From an uncultured Bacilli bacterium (GTDB taxonomy: Bacteria > Bacillota_I > Bacilli_A > RF39 > UBA660): a DNA stretch of 23,396 nt. The stretch covers positions 1 to 23,396 of the forward strand of contig CANQZH010000003.1 of the NCBI GenBank assembly GCA_947628245.1, written 5' to 3'. Made by a program: the position numbers and the translations under genes. Each line of letters starts with the position of its first letter. Within the stretch, counting starts at the first letter, position 1. The notes beneath the pieces are model-generated. The model saw only the letters and a program-made list of their open reading frames with translations, did no database searches and had not been told where the DNA came from. Shown here in pieces: positions 14,357-22,884 of this stretch.

Positions 14357-16816
14357 TTACAAATTTATAACTAATGTTCCATATTTGCCTTTTAAATATG
14401 AATATAAATAAGTATAATAATCTTTACTTATTCTAACACAACCACCACTATGTGGATAACCTAGTTGACCACCTATATGAATAGCTCGTCCTGTAACTTC
14501 AGGAGCATGCATAGTTCCTTCAGGATTTTTTTGATTTATTGGGTGAGAACTAAATAAGGTAAAACCGTTACCATAAATGGCGCCTATCCAATAGTCATGA
14601 CGATAACTGTTATTTAGATTATCTTTTCCAGTTGATACTCTGCCTTTTTTTAAAGCTTTCCAAACTCCATTAGAATTTTTTTGCATTAAGGTTATAGTTT
14701 GCTTTGCTGATGAAACAAAAACAAGGTAATTGGTGGCACTTAAACCCAATTTTTTATACATATGTTTTGGAGTCAAAGTATAAGGACTTGAACCTTCATA
14801 ATATAAAAGGCTAGCTGATGGACAATATGTATACTTGTCGGTATGTTGTTTATAAAAATCGGAATGACATAATTCTTCTGCTAAATTTATATATGTTTCT
14901 TTTTCTTCTTTAGTATAATCAGTTTGTTCAATTACCCATTGCCTATTTCCTAAATACTTGGCTCTTGTTATTACTTTTACTTTAACTTTAGCTGTAGCCC
15001 CATCTTTTGATGTTACAGTTATCGTAGCACTTCCTTTTTCTTTAGCACGAACTTCGCCATTTTTATTTACAGTTGCGACGTTAGTATTTGATGATTTCCA
15101 TGTTAAATTTTTTACATTGGCATTTAATTTAGCATAATTAACATGGGAAACACTTAAAACTAACATATCTTTATCTAATTTGATATTTGTTGTTGTTCTT
15201 TTTGATACTTTTTCAGAAGATTTTCCAGTATAATTAGTAAAAGTGCTACTTCCACTAGCACTTCCCGTTCCTGTTATTGTTCCACTTGAATTTCCACTTG
15301 TTACATTTCCAGCACCTTGATAATAATTTTGACTTTCTACTGAGCCTTGTCCTGATGATACTATAGTTTCATTTCCAGCTTCCGTATTTACTACACACGA
15401 TTCACTATTGGTAGCATCTAATATACAACCTACACAATTTTTAAAATTTTCTGGTACATTTAATGTTCCATCTGTTAATTCATCTTTATCATTTGCTATG
15501 TTATAAGCAACATTATAGATAGTTATTAATATTGTAGGTATTAAAAATATTACCATTCCAATTACTACTCTTTTTACAATATTTGTGGCTTGTTTTTTTG
15601 CCTCATCAACTTTTCCAGATATTACAATTTTAGCTAAATCGACAAAGCCTAATATTATTATTATAGCTGGAACAATTATTTTAGCAATTGCTAACAAGAT
15701 TCCTAAAAATTTTAAAGTTCTTGATACATAAGGATTGATGCAAAAGGCTGTGATATCAATATTACAATTATCGTCTGCGCATAGTTTATCTGGATCCCAA
15801 CTTCCAGCAATTGCTGCTCTTGCTTCAGCTAATTCTTTTATTTCTTTTTCAGTTAATACATCTGAACTACCATCACCATTTTGTCGTTCTGCTTCTTGTT
15901 GTTGTAATTCATTTGCCGTCTTTATTTCATTATTATCAATAAATTTAAAAGTTATCTTTTTACCATATACTCCACATATTGCATAATAATTTTTATCAGC
16001 ATTTGATACACCAAATATTCCTTGTTCAGTTGTTCCACTATCTTCTACTAAATTACTAGCTAAGACATATGCTGGATCATTTCCCCAAAAGATGTTTTTT
16101 AATGCTATTTCTCGATCACTAATTTTATATCTTGCATAACTGCCTCCATCAAAATTAAATTCAATATAGTAGCATTTATTTACTCCAGCATCATCCCAAA
16201 ATTTATCTTCTTTTGCTGGCACAGTTACGGTTGTATTTTTACCTATTTTCTTAGGATTTCCAATTCTTCCTACTGTTTTATCATATTTTTCTTCATAGTT
16301 ATCTCCTACTGGAGTATAACTTCCTTCTTTAGTAATATTGCTTCCTATTCCTTTTTGATTTGTAGCTATATTATACATTACTTTTTTGGAAGATTTAAAT
16401 CCATTATAATCGCTTTTACTTACTAAATCACTTTTTAAATATATTTTACTATCACTCTTTTTATATGCTTGGAATTTTATGGTATAATCAAAATTATTTT
16501 CATCACATTTATCAGCACTTTTGCAACCAAATAATGTAGCATATGATTTATATAATTTTTTATTTGCAAATGTTTTTGGTATTCCAGATATGGTATCTTT
16601 TAATAATTGATTTTTAGTCGTGTCACCTATTTCTATTTCTATTGTATAATTATCTTTATTTTTACTTGAATTAGTTACAGTCCAATCATTATACATTATT
16701 GCTTCTTTAATAAAATCATTCATATATGTTGCAGATTGTTTTGCACTATAAGCTTTTATTTTTGTTGGAATACTTATCATTATCATTATTAATATTAAAT
16801 ACTTTATTTTTTTCAT
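14357..16816 (-). CDS. L,D-transpeptidase/Big2 protein with internal pilin-like module (copy 1)
   Basis: Encodes 819 residues. A signal peptide (1-22) and a Cys-containing external domain of unknown type (about 23-345) come first. The two-helix module has Cys359, helix 1 at about 369-395 (KIIVP, D-x2-K), a basic loop, and helix 2 at about 415-438; a tail follows with Cys461, Cys464 and Cys474. A Gly/Ser linker leads to a Big2-like Ig domain (about 540-615) and a YkuD L,D-transpeptidase domain (about 690-819) with His780 and catalytic Cys793 in PHSGGCVR. The family makes 3-3 cross-links or attaches proteins to peptidoglycan. Both ends should lie outside. AAAGGCGG precedes the ATG; a clear promoter lies at 16861-16889. 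Confidence 0.87.
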   Translation of the reverse strand: MKKIKYLILIMIMISIPTKIKAYSAKQSATYMNDFIKEAIMYNDWTVTNSSKNKDNYTIEIEIGDTTKNQLLKDTISGIPKTFANKKLYKSYATLFGCKSADKCDENNFDYTIKFQAYKKSDSKIYLKSDLVSKSDYNGFKSSKKVMYNIATNQKGIGSNITKEGSYTPVGDNYEEKYDKTVGRIGNPKKIGKNTTVTVPAKEDKFWDDAGVNKCYYIEFNFDGGSYARYKISDREIALKNIFWGNDPAYVLASNLVEDSGTTEQGIFGVSNADKNYYAICGVYGKKITFKFIDNNEIKTANELQQQEAERQNGDGSSDVLTEKEIKELAEARAAIAGSWDPDKLCADDNCNIDITAFCINPYVSRTLKFLGILLAIAKIIVPAIIIILGFVDLAKIVISGKVDEAKKQATNIVKRVVIGMVIFLIPTILITIYNVAYNIANDKDELTDGTLNVPENFKNCVGCILDATNSESCVVNTEAGNETIVSSGQGSVESQNYYQGAGNVTSGNSSGTITGTGSASGSSTFTNYTGKSSEKVSKRTTTNIKLDKDMLVLSVSHVNYAKLNANVKNLTWKSSNTNVATVNKNGEVRAKEKGSATITVTSKDGATAKVKVKVITRAKYLGNRQWVIEQTDYTKEEKETYINLAEELCHSDFYKQHTDKYTYCPSASLLYYEGSSPYTLTPKHMYKKLGLSATNYLVFVSSAKQTITLMQKNSNGVWKALKKGRVSTGKDNLNNSYRHDYWIGAIYGNGFTLFSSHPINQKNPEGTMHAPEVTGRAIHIGGQLGYPHSGGCVRISKDYYTYLYSYLKGKYGTLVINL

Positions 16817-16860
16817 TTTCTCACCGCCTTTGGCAAATTTGTTATTCTTTCAATAAATAT

Positions 16861-16889
16861 ATTATAAGCTAAATATCTTTTAGCATCAA
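16861..16889 (-). promoter_or_regulatory. Promoter with a dyad in its spacer, for transpeptidase copy 1
   Basis: TTGATG (16889-16884), a 17-nt spacer and TATAAT (16866-16861, perfect) form a good vegetative promoter 45 bases before the ATG. The spacer is largely filled by the dyad GCTAAA-N5-TTTAGC (16868-16884), well placed for a repressor to block RNA polymerase. Confidence 0.7.
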
Positions 16890-16899
16890 GTTTTATTTT

Positions 16900-18372
16900 T
16901 TAAAAATAAAGAACTCTTGTTCCATATTTGCCTTTTAAATGTTCATATAAATAGTCTCTAAAAGAAGATGTTATTCGACCACAGCCATTACTATGAGGAT
17001 AGCCTAAACCAGAACCAACGTGAATTGCTCGTCCAGCAGCCCAAGCATCACACATACTACGTACAGGATTACAGTGACTTCCAGCATTTTTGCTAAATTG
17101 TTGAAAAGTTATTCCTAAACCACCTTCAATATACATAGCTCCTATCCAAAAATCATGTCTAAAATGATTATGATAAGGTCCACCCCAAGTTTTACCAGTA
17201 GATGTCTTTCCTTTTTTTAATACCTTCCATTTACCACTTGAATTTTTTTGAAGTAAAGTCATAGTTTGTTTGGCTGATGAAACAAATACTACATAATTAG
17301 TCGCACTTAAACCTAATTTTTTATTCATATATTTTTTGGTTAAAGCATACATATTAGTTCCATTATAGTAAGCTAAAGTTTCAGCTGGACAAAAAGTATA
17401 GTTTGTAGGATTTTGTTTATAAAAGTTAGAATGGCATAATTCATCAGCTAAATTTATATATGATTCTTTTTCTTGCTTAGTATAATCATCTTTATCAATT
17501 ACCCATTTTTTATTACCTAAATATTTAGCTCGTTTTATGACTTTAACTTTTATTTTGGCTGTTGAACCATCACCAGCTGTTGCAGTTATTGTAGCACTTC
17601 CGCCCTTTTTAGCTCTTACTTCACCATTTTTATTTACTGTTGCTATTTTGGTATTTGATGATTTCCAAGTTAAGCCTTTTACATTGGTATTTATCTTAGC
17701 ATAATTAACATAGTCCTTACTTAAAACTAATATTTCTTTATCAAATTTTATCGTGGTATTTCCTCTTGTACTTACAGATGAACTTTCTTCATATCCTGAT
17801 TCTGGTACTCCTGAATATTGAGTAAATGTTCCACTTCCAAAACGACCATTTTGTTTTCCTGAGTCTTGATAATATTCTCTCATTTCCTCATATGTTTCAC
17901 CTATTAATGAAGTATCTATTATGCAAGATTCATTATTGGTAGCATCAAATAAACAACCGACACAGTTTTTAAAATTCTCAGGTACATTTAATGTTCCATT
18001 TGCTACTTCATCTTTATCATTAGCTATGTTATAAGCTACATTATAGATAGTTATGATGATAGTTGGTGAAATAAATATAATTATTCCGTTTATTAATCTT
18101 TTTACAATATTTATAGTTTGACTTTTTGCTTCTCCTGCTTTTCCGGATATGACAATTTTAATTAAATCAAAAATTTTAGAGTTCTTGGTTATATCAATAT
18201 TACAATTTTCATTATCTTCACCACATAAAGTTTCAAAATTACTATTATCATCTTAATATATTATATTTTCTTCTATAAAACTATTCATAAATGTTAAGGT
18301 ATCATTTGCTTGAACTTTAATTGGAAAACTTAACAATGACATTATTAATATTAGATATTTTATTTTTTTCAT
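16900..18372 (-). pseudogene. Decayed chimeric L,D-transpeptidase/pilin fusion
   Basis: The reading frame starts at ATG 18372 with a signal peptide resembling that of copy 1 (it also begins MKKIKYLILIM) and meets TAA after 39 codons (18255-18253). Most of the external domain is missing. Compared with the copy at 20375, two further deletions of 64 and 26 bases remove helix 1 of the module; together they total 90 bases, so frame is restored. From helix 2 onward the frame is open to 16900. It encodes the Cys tail, the Big2-like domain and an intact transpeptidase domain with catalytic Cys, differing from the 20375 copy at about six of 327 residues. An internal ATG at 17883 could only give a product without signal or membrane anchor. 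Confidence 0.9.
16901..18170 (-). repeat. Long direct repeat, copy A
   Basis: This aligns without gaps to 20376-21645 at a constant offset of 3475 bases. By eye 16912-17622 is identical to its partner; scattered differences, mostly silent, appear beyond that point. The repeat covers helix 2, Big2 and the transpeptidase domain. Confidence 0.9.
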
Positions 18373-18382
18373 ATTTAAACTC

Positions 18383-18976
18383 TTAATATTTATCTTTTCC
18401 TAAAATTTTTAAAATTATTTTATAAATTTCTTCCTTTCCTTTTTTAGTTGTTGATGAAAATTGAATAAAAGATTTATCTGTTAATTTAAAAGTTTCAGTT
18501 ATAATTTTGTCTTGAGCTGCTCTTGAAGATGCTCCAACTTTATCATATTTGGTTGCAATAATTGTCGTATCTAAATTATAGTATTTTAAATAATCATACA
18601 TTAATACATCATCATCACTTGGCTTATGCCGATAATCAATAAGTAAGAAAACGTGACTTAAATTTCCTCTACTTTTAATGTATTCTTCAATCATTAAACC
18701 CATTTTACGATTTTTTTCTTTAGAAACATTAGCATAGCCATAACCTGGTACATCTATTAAATAAAATTCATCATTTATTAAATAAAAGTTTAAAGTTTGC
18801 GTTTTACCTGGTTTACTAGATGTTCTAGCATAATTTTTCCGACCAATTAAAGCATTAATAAAACTTGATTTACCAACATTACTTCTACCAACTAATAAAA
18901 ATTCTGGTTTATTAGTATTAGGATATTGACTTTGTCTAACTGCTACTTTTTGTAATTCAACAGAATCTATTTTCAT
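18383..18976 (-). CDS. engB: Ribosome biogenesis GTPase EngB/YsxC
   Basis: Encodes 197 residues, the normal size for this essential GTPase, which helps assemble the large ribosomal subunit. The G motifs are all visible: GRSNVGKS (30-37, G1), the KPGKTQT segment typical of EngB (G2), DVPGYG (75-80, G3), TKYDK (142-146, G4) and SST near 174 (G5). ATG at 18976 is preferred over GTG at 18985 because it aligns with the normal EngB N-terminus. It lies just downstream of the lipoprotein gene and 10 bases before the pseudogene, so a housekeeping gene is embedded in the secretion-related gene run and is probably co-transcribed with it. Confidence 0.95.
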   Translation of the reverse strand: MKIDSVELQKVAVRQSQYPNTNKPEFLLVGRSNVGKSSFINALIGRKNYARTSSKPGKTQTLNFYLINDEFYLIDVPGYGYANVSKEKNRKMGLMIEEYIKSRGNLSHVFLLIDYRHKPSDDDVLMYDYLKYYNLDTTIIATKYDKVGASSRAAQDKIITETFKLTDKSFIQFSSTTKKGKEEIYKIILKILGKDKY

Positions 18977-18977
18977 T

Positions 18978-19664
18978 TTAATCACTACTTTCTACAATTT
19001 CTTCTTCTACATCATCTATTTCATAATCTACTATTACATCATCTATATATATTTTTATATAATCACCAGATATTACTTTATCTGAATTTTCATTTTCTAA
19101 GGGAATATCAATAGTATCAGTAACACTTTCATTAAAATCTAATAAATATATTTTTTCAGCATATATTGGTATATCTTGATTATAAAACACTACATTAGCT
19201 GATACTTCATCAATATCAAGTTGATTAGTACTTTTTAAAGTTACATCGACCGTTAAATCATCAAAGACTTCATAAGATGTTATTAAATTATCTCTTATTC
19301 CTTTTTTGAAAAAATCATATTTTTCATCTAAATAATCTACAGTAATATCGATACTTTTTAATGGCTCTTCTTCACCATCAATGTCTAATAATAATACTGT
19401 ATTTTCTTTAGGTTTTAAATAATAGCCTTTTACTTCTTCTTCATTAACATTATCTTTATAATTTAAATTAACATTGGCTACTACATTTTTTTCTTCCCCA
19501 CTATTATTTACAACATTAATTAAAACTTCTTTATTATTATAAGATAAATAGGCACTTGCTTCTAAATTGTCAGCACTACTTACATTAATAATTGTTTGTT
19601 GGTCTTTTTTTCCACATCCTACTGCACAAGACATCATTAATATAACTATTATTAATTTTTTCAC
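18978..19664 (-). CDS. Putative lipoprotein of unknown function
   Basis: Encodes 228 residues starting with GTG. A basic, hydrophobic N-terminus ends in AVGC (Cys17), an imperfect lipobox, so membrane anchoring by lipidation outside the cell is likely. The rest is acidic and beta-rich, and seems to hold two similar halves (about 30-110 and 125-205) with alternating hydrophobic strands, reminiscent of FxLYD-like or Ig-like extracellular domains. No enzymatic motif is seen. The start overlaps the previous stop as GTGA and the end nearly abuts engB. Its position between a secretion-type transpeptidase fusion and engB suggests, but does not prove, a role in the envelope complex. Confidence 0.75.
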   Translation of the reverse strand: MKKLIIVILMMSCAVGCGKKDQQTIINVSSADNLEASAYLSYNNKEVLINVVNNSGEEKNVVANVNLNYKDNVNEEEVKGYYLKPKENTVLLLDIDGEEEPLKSIDITVDYLDEKYDFFKKGIRDNLITSYEVFDDLTVDVTLKSTNQLDIDEVSANVVFYNQDIPIYAEKIYLLDFNESVTDTIDIPLENENSDKVISGDYIKIYIDDVIVDYEIDDVEEEIVESSD

Positions 19665-20362
19665 TCTTCATCCTCTACTTCCATATCTTCATCATCTAAT
19701 GCCATTTCTTCATATGTAACGTTTAATTTCATTAATTTTGGTATAGCTTCATTATTGAATTCAACAGTATAAAATTTATTTTCCAATCCTTCTATTTCTT
19801 TTTCTTCTTCACTCATATTGACGCGATACTTAAATTCACTTTTATTATTCGTTGAATTATAGTTTTCTAAAGTAATATTAGGAATAGTTAGTTCTTCATT
19901 TTGTTTAAAACAGTAAGCTTTTAAAAACCAAGCATAACCATCATTTTTCATTTTAAATTCCCATTTTATTTTATCTTTGCCAAAATATAAATTTAACATT
20001 TTTAAAAAATAATTTTTTTCAATACATACATCTTTTTTATTTTGGGTTAAAAACCAATATGTTAAGTATATTATCCTTGTATCATCTAAAGTTGTCAAGT
20101 CCACAGTTTCATCATAGTATGAAGGATCTAGAAAGAAATAACTTGCAACTAATGAATTAGAAAAATCTTTTAAATCTATTTTTTCTAGATTATCTATTGG
20201 ATAAAATTCTCTATTTACTTTTTCAATTAGGTCTTTACTATTTTTTACATAAGTATATTTAAAAAAGCTAAAATGAATTGTTGATAGTAAAATGGCAATT
20301 AATGTAATTACTACAGCACTTACAGACCCTATTATTAATCTTTTCCTAGTTATAAATTTCAT
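19661..20362 (-). CDS. Bitopic membrane protein of unknown function, VirB8-like topology
   Basis: Encodes 233 residues: a short basic cytoplasmic N-terminus, one membrane helix (about 9-30), and an external domain of about 200 residues ending in a very acidic tail. The ATG has GGAGGAAAG directly upstream. Size and layout equal those of VirB8/TcpC-type assembly proteins, and no other VirB8 candidate is seen in the window. However, I do not recognise an NTF2-like fold signature, and a stretch near residues 88-130 recalls small extracellular domains of other gut Firmicute proteins. It is coupled to the lipoprotein gene through a GTGA overlap and starts 12 bases after the transpeptidase fusion ends. 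Confidence 0.7.
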   Translation of the reverse strand: MKFITRKRLIIGSVSAVVITLIAILLSTIHFSFFKYTYVKNSKDLIEKVNREFYPIDNLEKIDLKDFSNSLVASYFFLDPSYYDETVDLTTLDDTRIIYLTYWFLTQNKKDVCIEKNYFLKMLNLYFGKDKIKWEFKMKNDGYAWFLKAYCFKQNEELTIPNITLENYNSTNNKSEFKYRVNMSEEEKEIEGLENKFYTVEFNNEAIPKLMKLNVTYEEMALDDEDMEVEDEE

Positions 20363-20374
20363 ATTCTTTCCTCC

Positions 20375-22822
20375 TTAAAAATAAATAACTCTTGTTCCAT
20401 ATTTGCCTTTTAAATGTTCATATAAATAGTCTCTAAAAGAAGATGTTATTCGACCACAGCCATTACTATGAGGATAGCCTAAACCAGAACCAACGTGAAT
20501 TGCTCGTCCAGCAGCCCAAGCATCACACATACTACGTACAGGATTACAGTGACTTCCAGCATTTTTGCTAAATTGTTGAAAAGTTATTCCTAAACCACCT
20601 TCAATATACATAGCTCCTATCCAAAAATCATGTCTAAAATGATTATGATAAGGTCCACCCCAAGTTTTACCAGTAGATGTCTTTCCTTTTTTTAATACCT
20701 TCCATTTACCACTTGAATTTTTTTGAAGTAAAGTCATAGTTTGTTTGGCTGATGAAACAAATACTACATAATTAGTCGCACTTAAACCTAATTTTTTATT
20801 CATATATTTTTTGGTTAAAGCATACATATTAGTTCCATTATAGTAAGCTAAAGTTTCAGCTGGACAAAAAGTATAGTTTGTAGGATTTTGTTTATAAAAG
20901 TTAGAATGGCATAATTCATCAGCTAAATTTATATATGATTCTTTTTCTTGCTTAGTATAATCATCTTTATCAATTACCCATTTTTTATTACCTAAATATT
21001 TAGCTCGTTTTATGACTTTAACTTTTATTTTGGCTGTTGAACCATCACCAGCTGTTGCAGTTATTGTAGCACTTCCGCCCTTTTTAGCTCTTACTTCTCC
21101 ATTTTTATTTACTGTCGCTACTTTAGTATTTGATGATTTCCAAGTTAAGCCTTTTACATTAGCATTTATCTTAGCATAATTAACATAGTCTTTACTTAAA
21201 ACTAATATTTCTTTATCAAATTTTATCGTGGTATCTCCTCTTGTACTTACAGATGAACTTTCTTCATATCCTGATTCTGGTACTCCTGAATATTGAGTAA
21301 ATGTTCCGCTTCCAAAACGACCATTTTGATTTCCTGAGCCTTGATAATACTCTCTCATTTCTTCATATGTTTCACCTATTAATGAAGTATCTATTATACA
21401 AGATTCTTTATTGGTGGCATCAAATAAACAACCAACACAGTTTTTAAAATTCTCAGGTACATTTAACGTTCCGTTTGCTACTTCATCTTTATCATTAGCT
21501 ATGTTATAAGCTATATTATAGATAGTTATGATGATAGTTGGTGAAATAAATATAATTATTCCATTTATTAATCTTTTTACAATATTTATAGTTTGTGTTT
21601 TTGCTTCTCCTACTTTTCCAGATATGACAATTTTAATTAAATCAACAAAACCTAATATTATTATTATGGCTGGTACTAATATTTTAGCTACTGTTAATAT
21701 TATTCCAATAAATTTTAGAGTTCTTGAAACATACGGACTAAGACAAAACTCGGTTATATCAATATTACAATTTTCATTGTCTTCACCACATAGTGAGTCA
21801 GGATTCCATTCTCCAGCAATTGCTGCTTTGGCTTCTGCTATTTCTTCATTAGTTGCGGTTTCATAACTTCCTTCACCATTTTGATTTTCAATTATTTCTT
21901 GTTTAGGGTAATTGGTATCACTTACGGTCAAAGGTTTATCATCGTAATAACTAAAGTTATATGTTACATCATATTGATTACAAATTGCATATTTATTTTC
22001 ATTTGATATGGCATATACACCATCAATGGCATCGTCCTCCATAATGTTTTGATTTAAGGTAGAAGTAGCATCACTAGCATAAAAAATACTTCGACCTAAA
22101 GAATGATCCTCTACATTATCAACATTTGATGTTATTTTATATCTTACTGTACTTTTTGAATTAGTATATTTAAAAGTTAGATAATAACACATATTATTAT
22201 CCCAAAATTGATCATTTTTATTAGGAACTATAACATTAGTATTATCACCTATTTCTCTAGGATTTGCTATACTTCCAACAGGATTGGTGTTTGAAATAAC
22301 AGTGGTATCATTTTTAAAAGTAAATGTTCCGTTTTTATTATATGTTTTTTTACCTAATCCCAAAACAACACCGCTTAGCCAACCTTTATTTTTGGTTTCT
22401 ATATCATAATAAATATTAGCTGAACTTCTAAAAGAATCCAAGTTATAATTTGTTACATAAGATGCATATAGATAAGGATCGTTTTCATCAATTTTTAAAT
22501 CAAAAGTAATGGAAGATGAAAAATTAGATTCCCAATTATTATCATTACATTTATCTTTAGTACTACATCCATACATATATAATTTACTACTTGAAAAATT
22601 TTCCATTAATTTTACTATATTATTATCATTAATTGGTATTTTTATTTCCATTGATGTATCTTTACTACTTACTTGCCATTTATTTTTTTTGAAGGAATTT
22701 TCAATAATAGTGTTTATTTTATTAGCATTTTCTTGTTCGGTAGCTGCTTTAACATTTGATATATTAAATAACAATAAAATAACAAAAATTAAAAGATATT
22801 TATATTTTTTAACTTTATTCAT
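20375..22822 (-). CDS. L,D-transpeptidase/Big2 protein with internal pilin-like module (copy 2)
   Basis: Encodes 815 residues from the ATG at 22822. AAAGGTG lies 6 nt upstream, and the in-frame GTG at 22831 belongs to that ribosome site. Domain order equals copy 1: signal peptide, external domain (about 27-350), two-helix module with KILVP and D-x2-K in helix 1, tail with FKNCVGC and a further Cys, Big2-like domain, then YkuD domain with His776 and catalytic Cys789 in PHSNGCGR. The external domain differs strongly from copy 1 while the module, Big2 and enzyme domains are well conserved. Its 3' half is a direct repeat of the pseudogene. Genes for the bitopic protein, lipoprotein and EngB follow at very short spacing. 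Confidence 0.87.
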   Translation of the reverse strand: MNKVKKYKYLLIFVILLLFNISNVKAATEQENANKINTIIENSFKKNKWQVSSKDTSMEIKIPINDNNIVKLMENFSSSKLYMYGCSTKDKCNDNNWESNFSSSITFDLKIDENDPYLYASYVTNYNLDSFRSSANIYYDIETKNKGWLSGVVLGLGKKTYNKNGTFTFKNDTTVISNTNPVGSIANPREIGDNTNVIVPNKNDQFWDNNMCYYLTFKYTNSKSTVRYKITSNVDNVEDHSLGRSIFYASDATSTLNQNIMEDDAIDGVYAISNENKYAICNQYDVTYNFSYYDDKPLTVSDTNYPKQEIIENQNGEGSYETATNEEIAEAKAAIAGEWNPDSLCGEDNENCNIDITEFCLSPYVSRTLKFIGIILTVAKILVPAIIIILGFVDLIKIVISGKVGEAKTQTINIVKRLINGIIIFISPTIIITIYNIAYNIANDKDEVANGTLNVPENFKNCVGCLFDATNKESCIIDTSLIGETYEEMREYYQGSGNQNGRFGSGTFTQYSGVPESGYEESSSVSTRGDTTIKFDKEILVLSKDYVNYAKINANVKGLTWKSSNTKVATVNKNGEVRAKKGGSATITATAGDGSTAKIKVKVIKRAKYLGNKKWVIDKDDYTKQEKESYINLADELCHSNFYKQNPTNYTFCPAETLAYYNGTNMYALTKKYMNKKLGLSATNYVVFVSSAKQTMTLLQKNSSGKWKVLKKGKTSTGKTWGGPYHNHFRHDFWIGAMYIEGGLGITFQQFSKNAGSHCNPVRSMCDAWAAGRAIHVGSGLGYPHSNGCGRITSSFRDYLYEHLKGKYGTRVIYF
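20376..21645 (-). repeat. Long direct repeat, copy B
   Basis: Partner of 16901-18170 in the same orientation. Three other genes (engB, lipoprotein, bitopic protein) lie between the copies. Recombination between the repeats would delete them, including engB. Confidence 0.9.
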
Positions 22823-22840
22823 TATTTTCACCTTTTAATA

Positions 22841-22849
22841 ATTTTAACA
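22841..22849 (-). promoter_or_regulatory. Possible extended -10 promoter for transpeptidase copy 2
   Basis: TGTTAAAAT (22849-22841) lies 18 bases before the ATG. The region upstream is a long T-rich tract without a clear -35 box. The same T run (10 T on the minus strand) may help end the transcript of the preceding gene, though no hairpin is evident. Confidence 0.35.
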
Positions 22850-22884
22850 TTAAGTAAAAAAAAAAGAAAGAACTTTTGGTGAAA

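Noticed and set aside
15735..15986. Plus-strand frame within transpeptidase copy 1
   Set aside because: Antisense to a coding region, with no independent support. A similar antisense frame occurs in copy 2 at 21528-21866, as expected from homology of the real genes.
16900..17883. Intact 327-residue transpeptidase gene
   Set aside because: The apparent start is internal to the homologous protein. Upstream in the same frame are helix 2, deletions and a stop codon, so it is the remnant of a broken gene.
5405..22822. A complete integrative conjugative element
   Set aside because: No relaxase, coupling protein, integrase, origin of transfer or flanking direct repeats could be identified in the window.
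22509..22838. Plus-strand frame at the 5' end of transpeptidase copy 2
   Set aside because: It is the mirror of the signal peptide and external domain; no ribosome site or family match.
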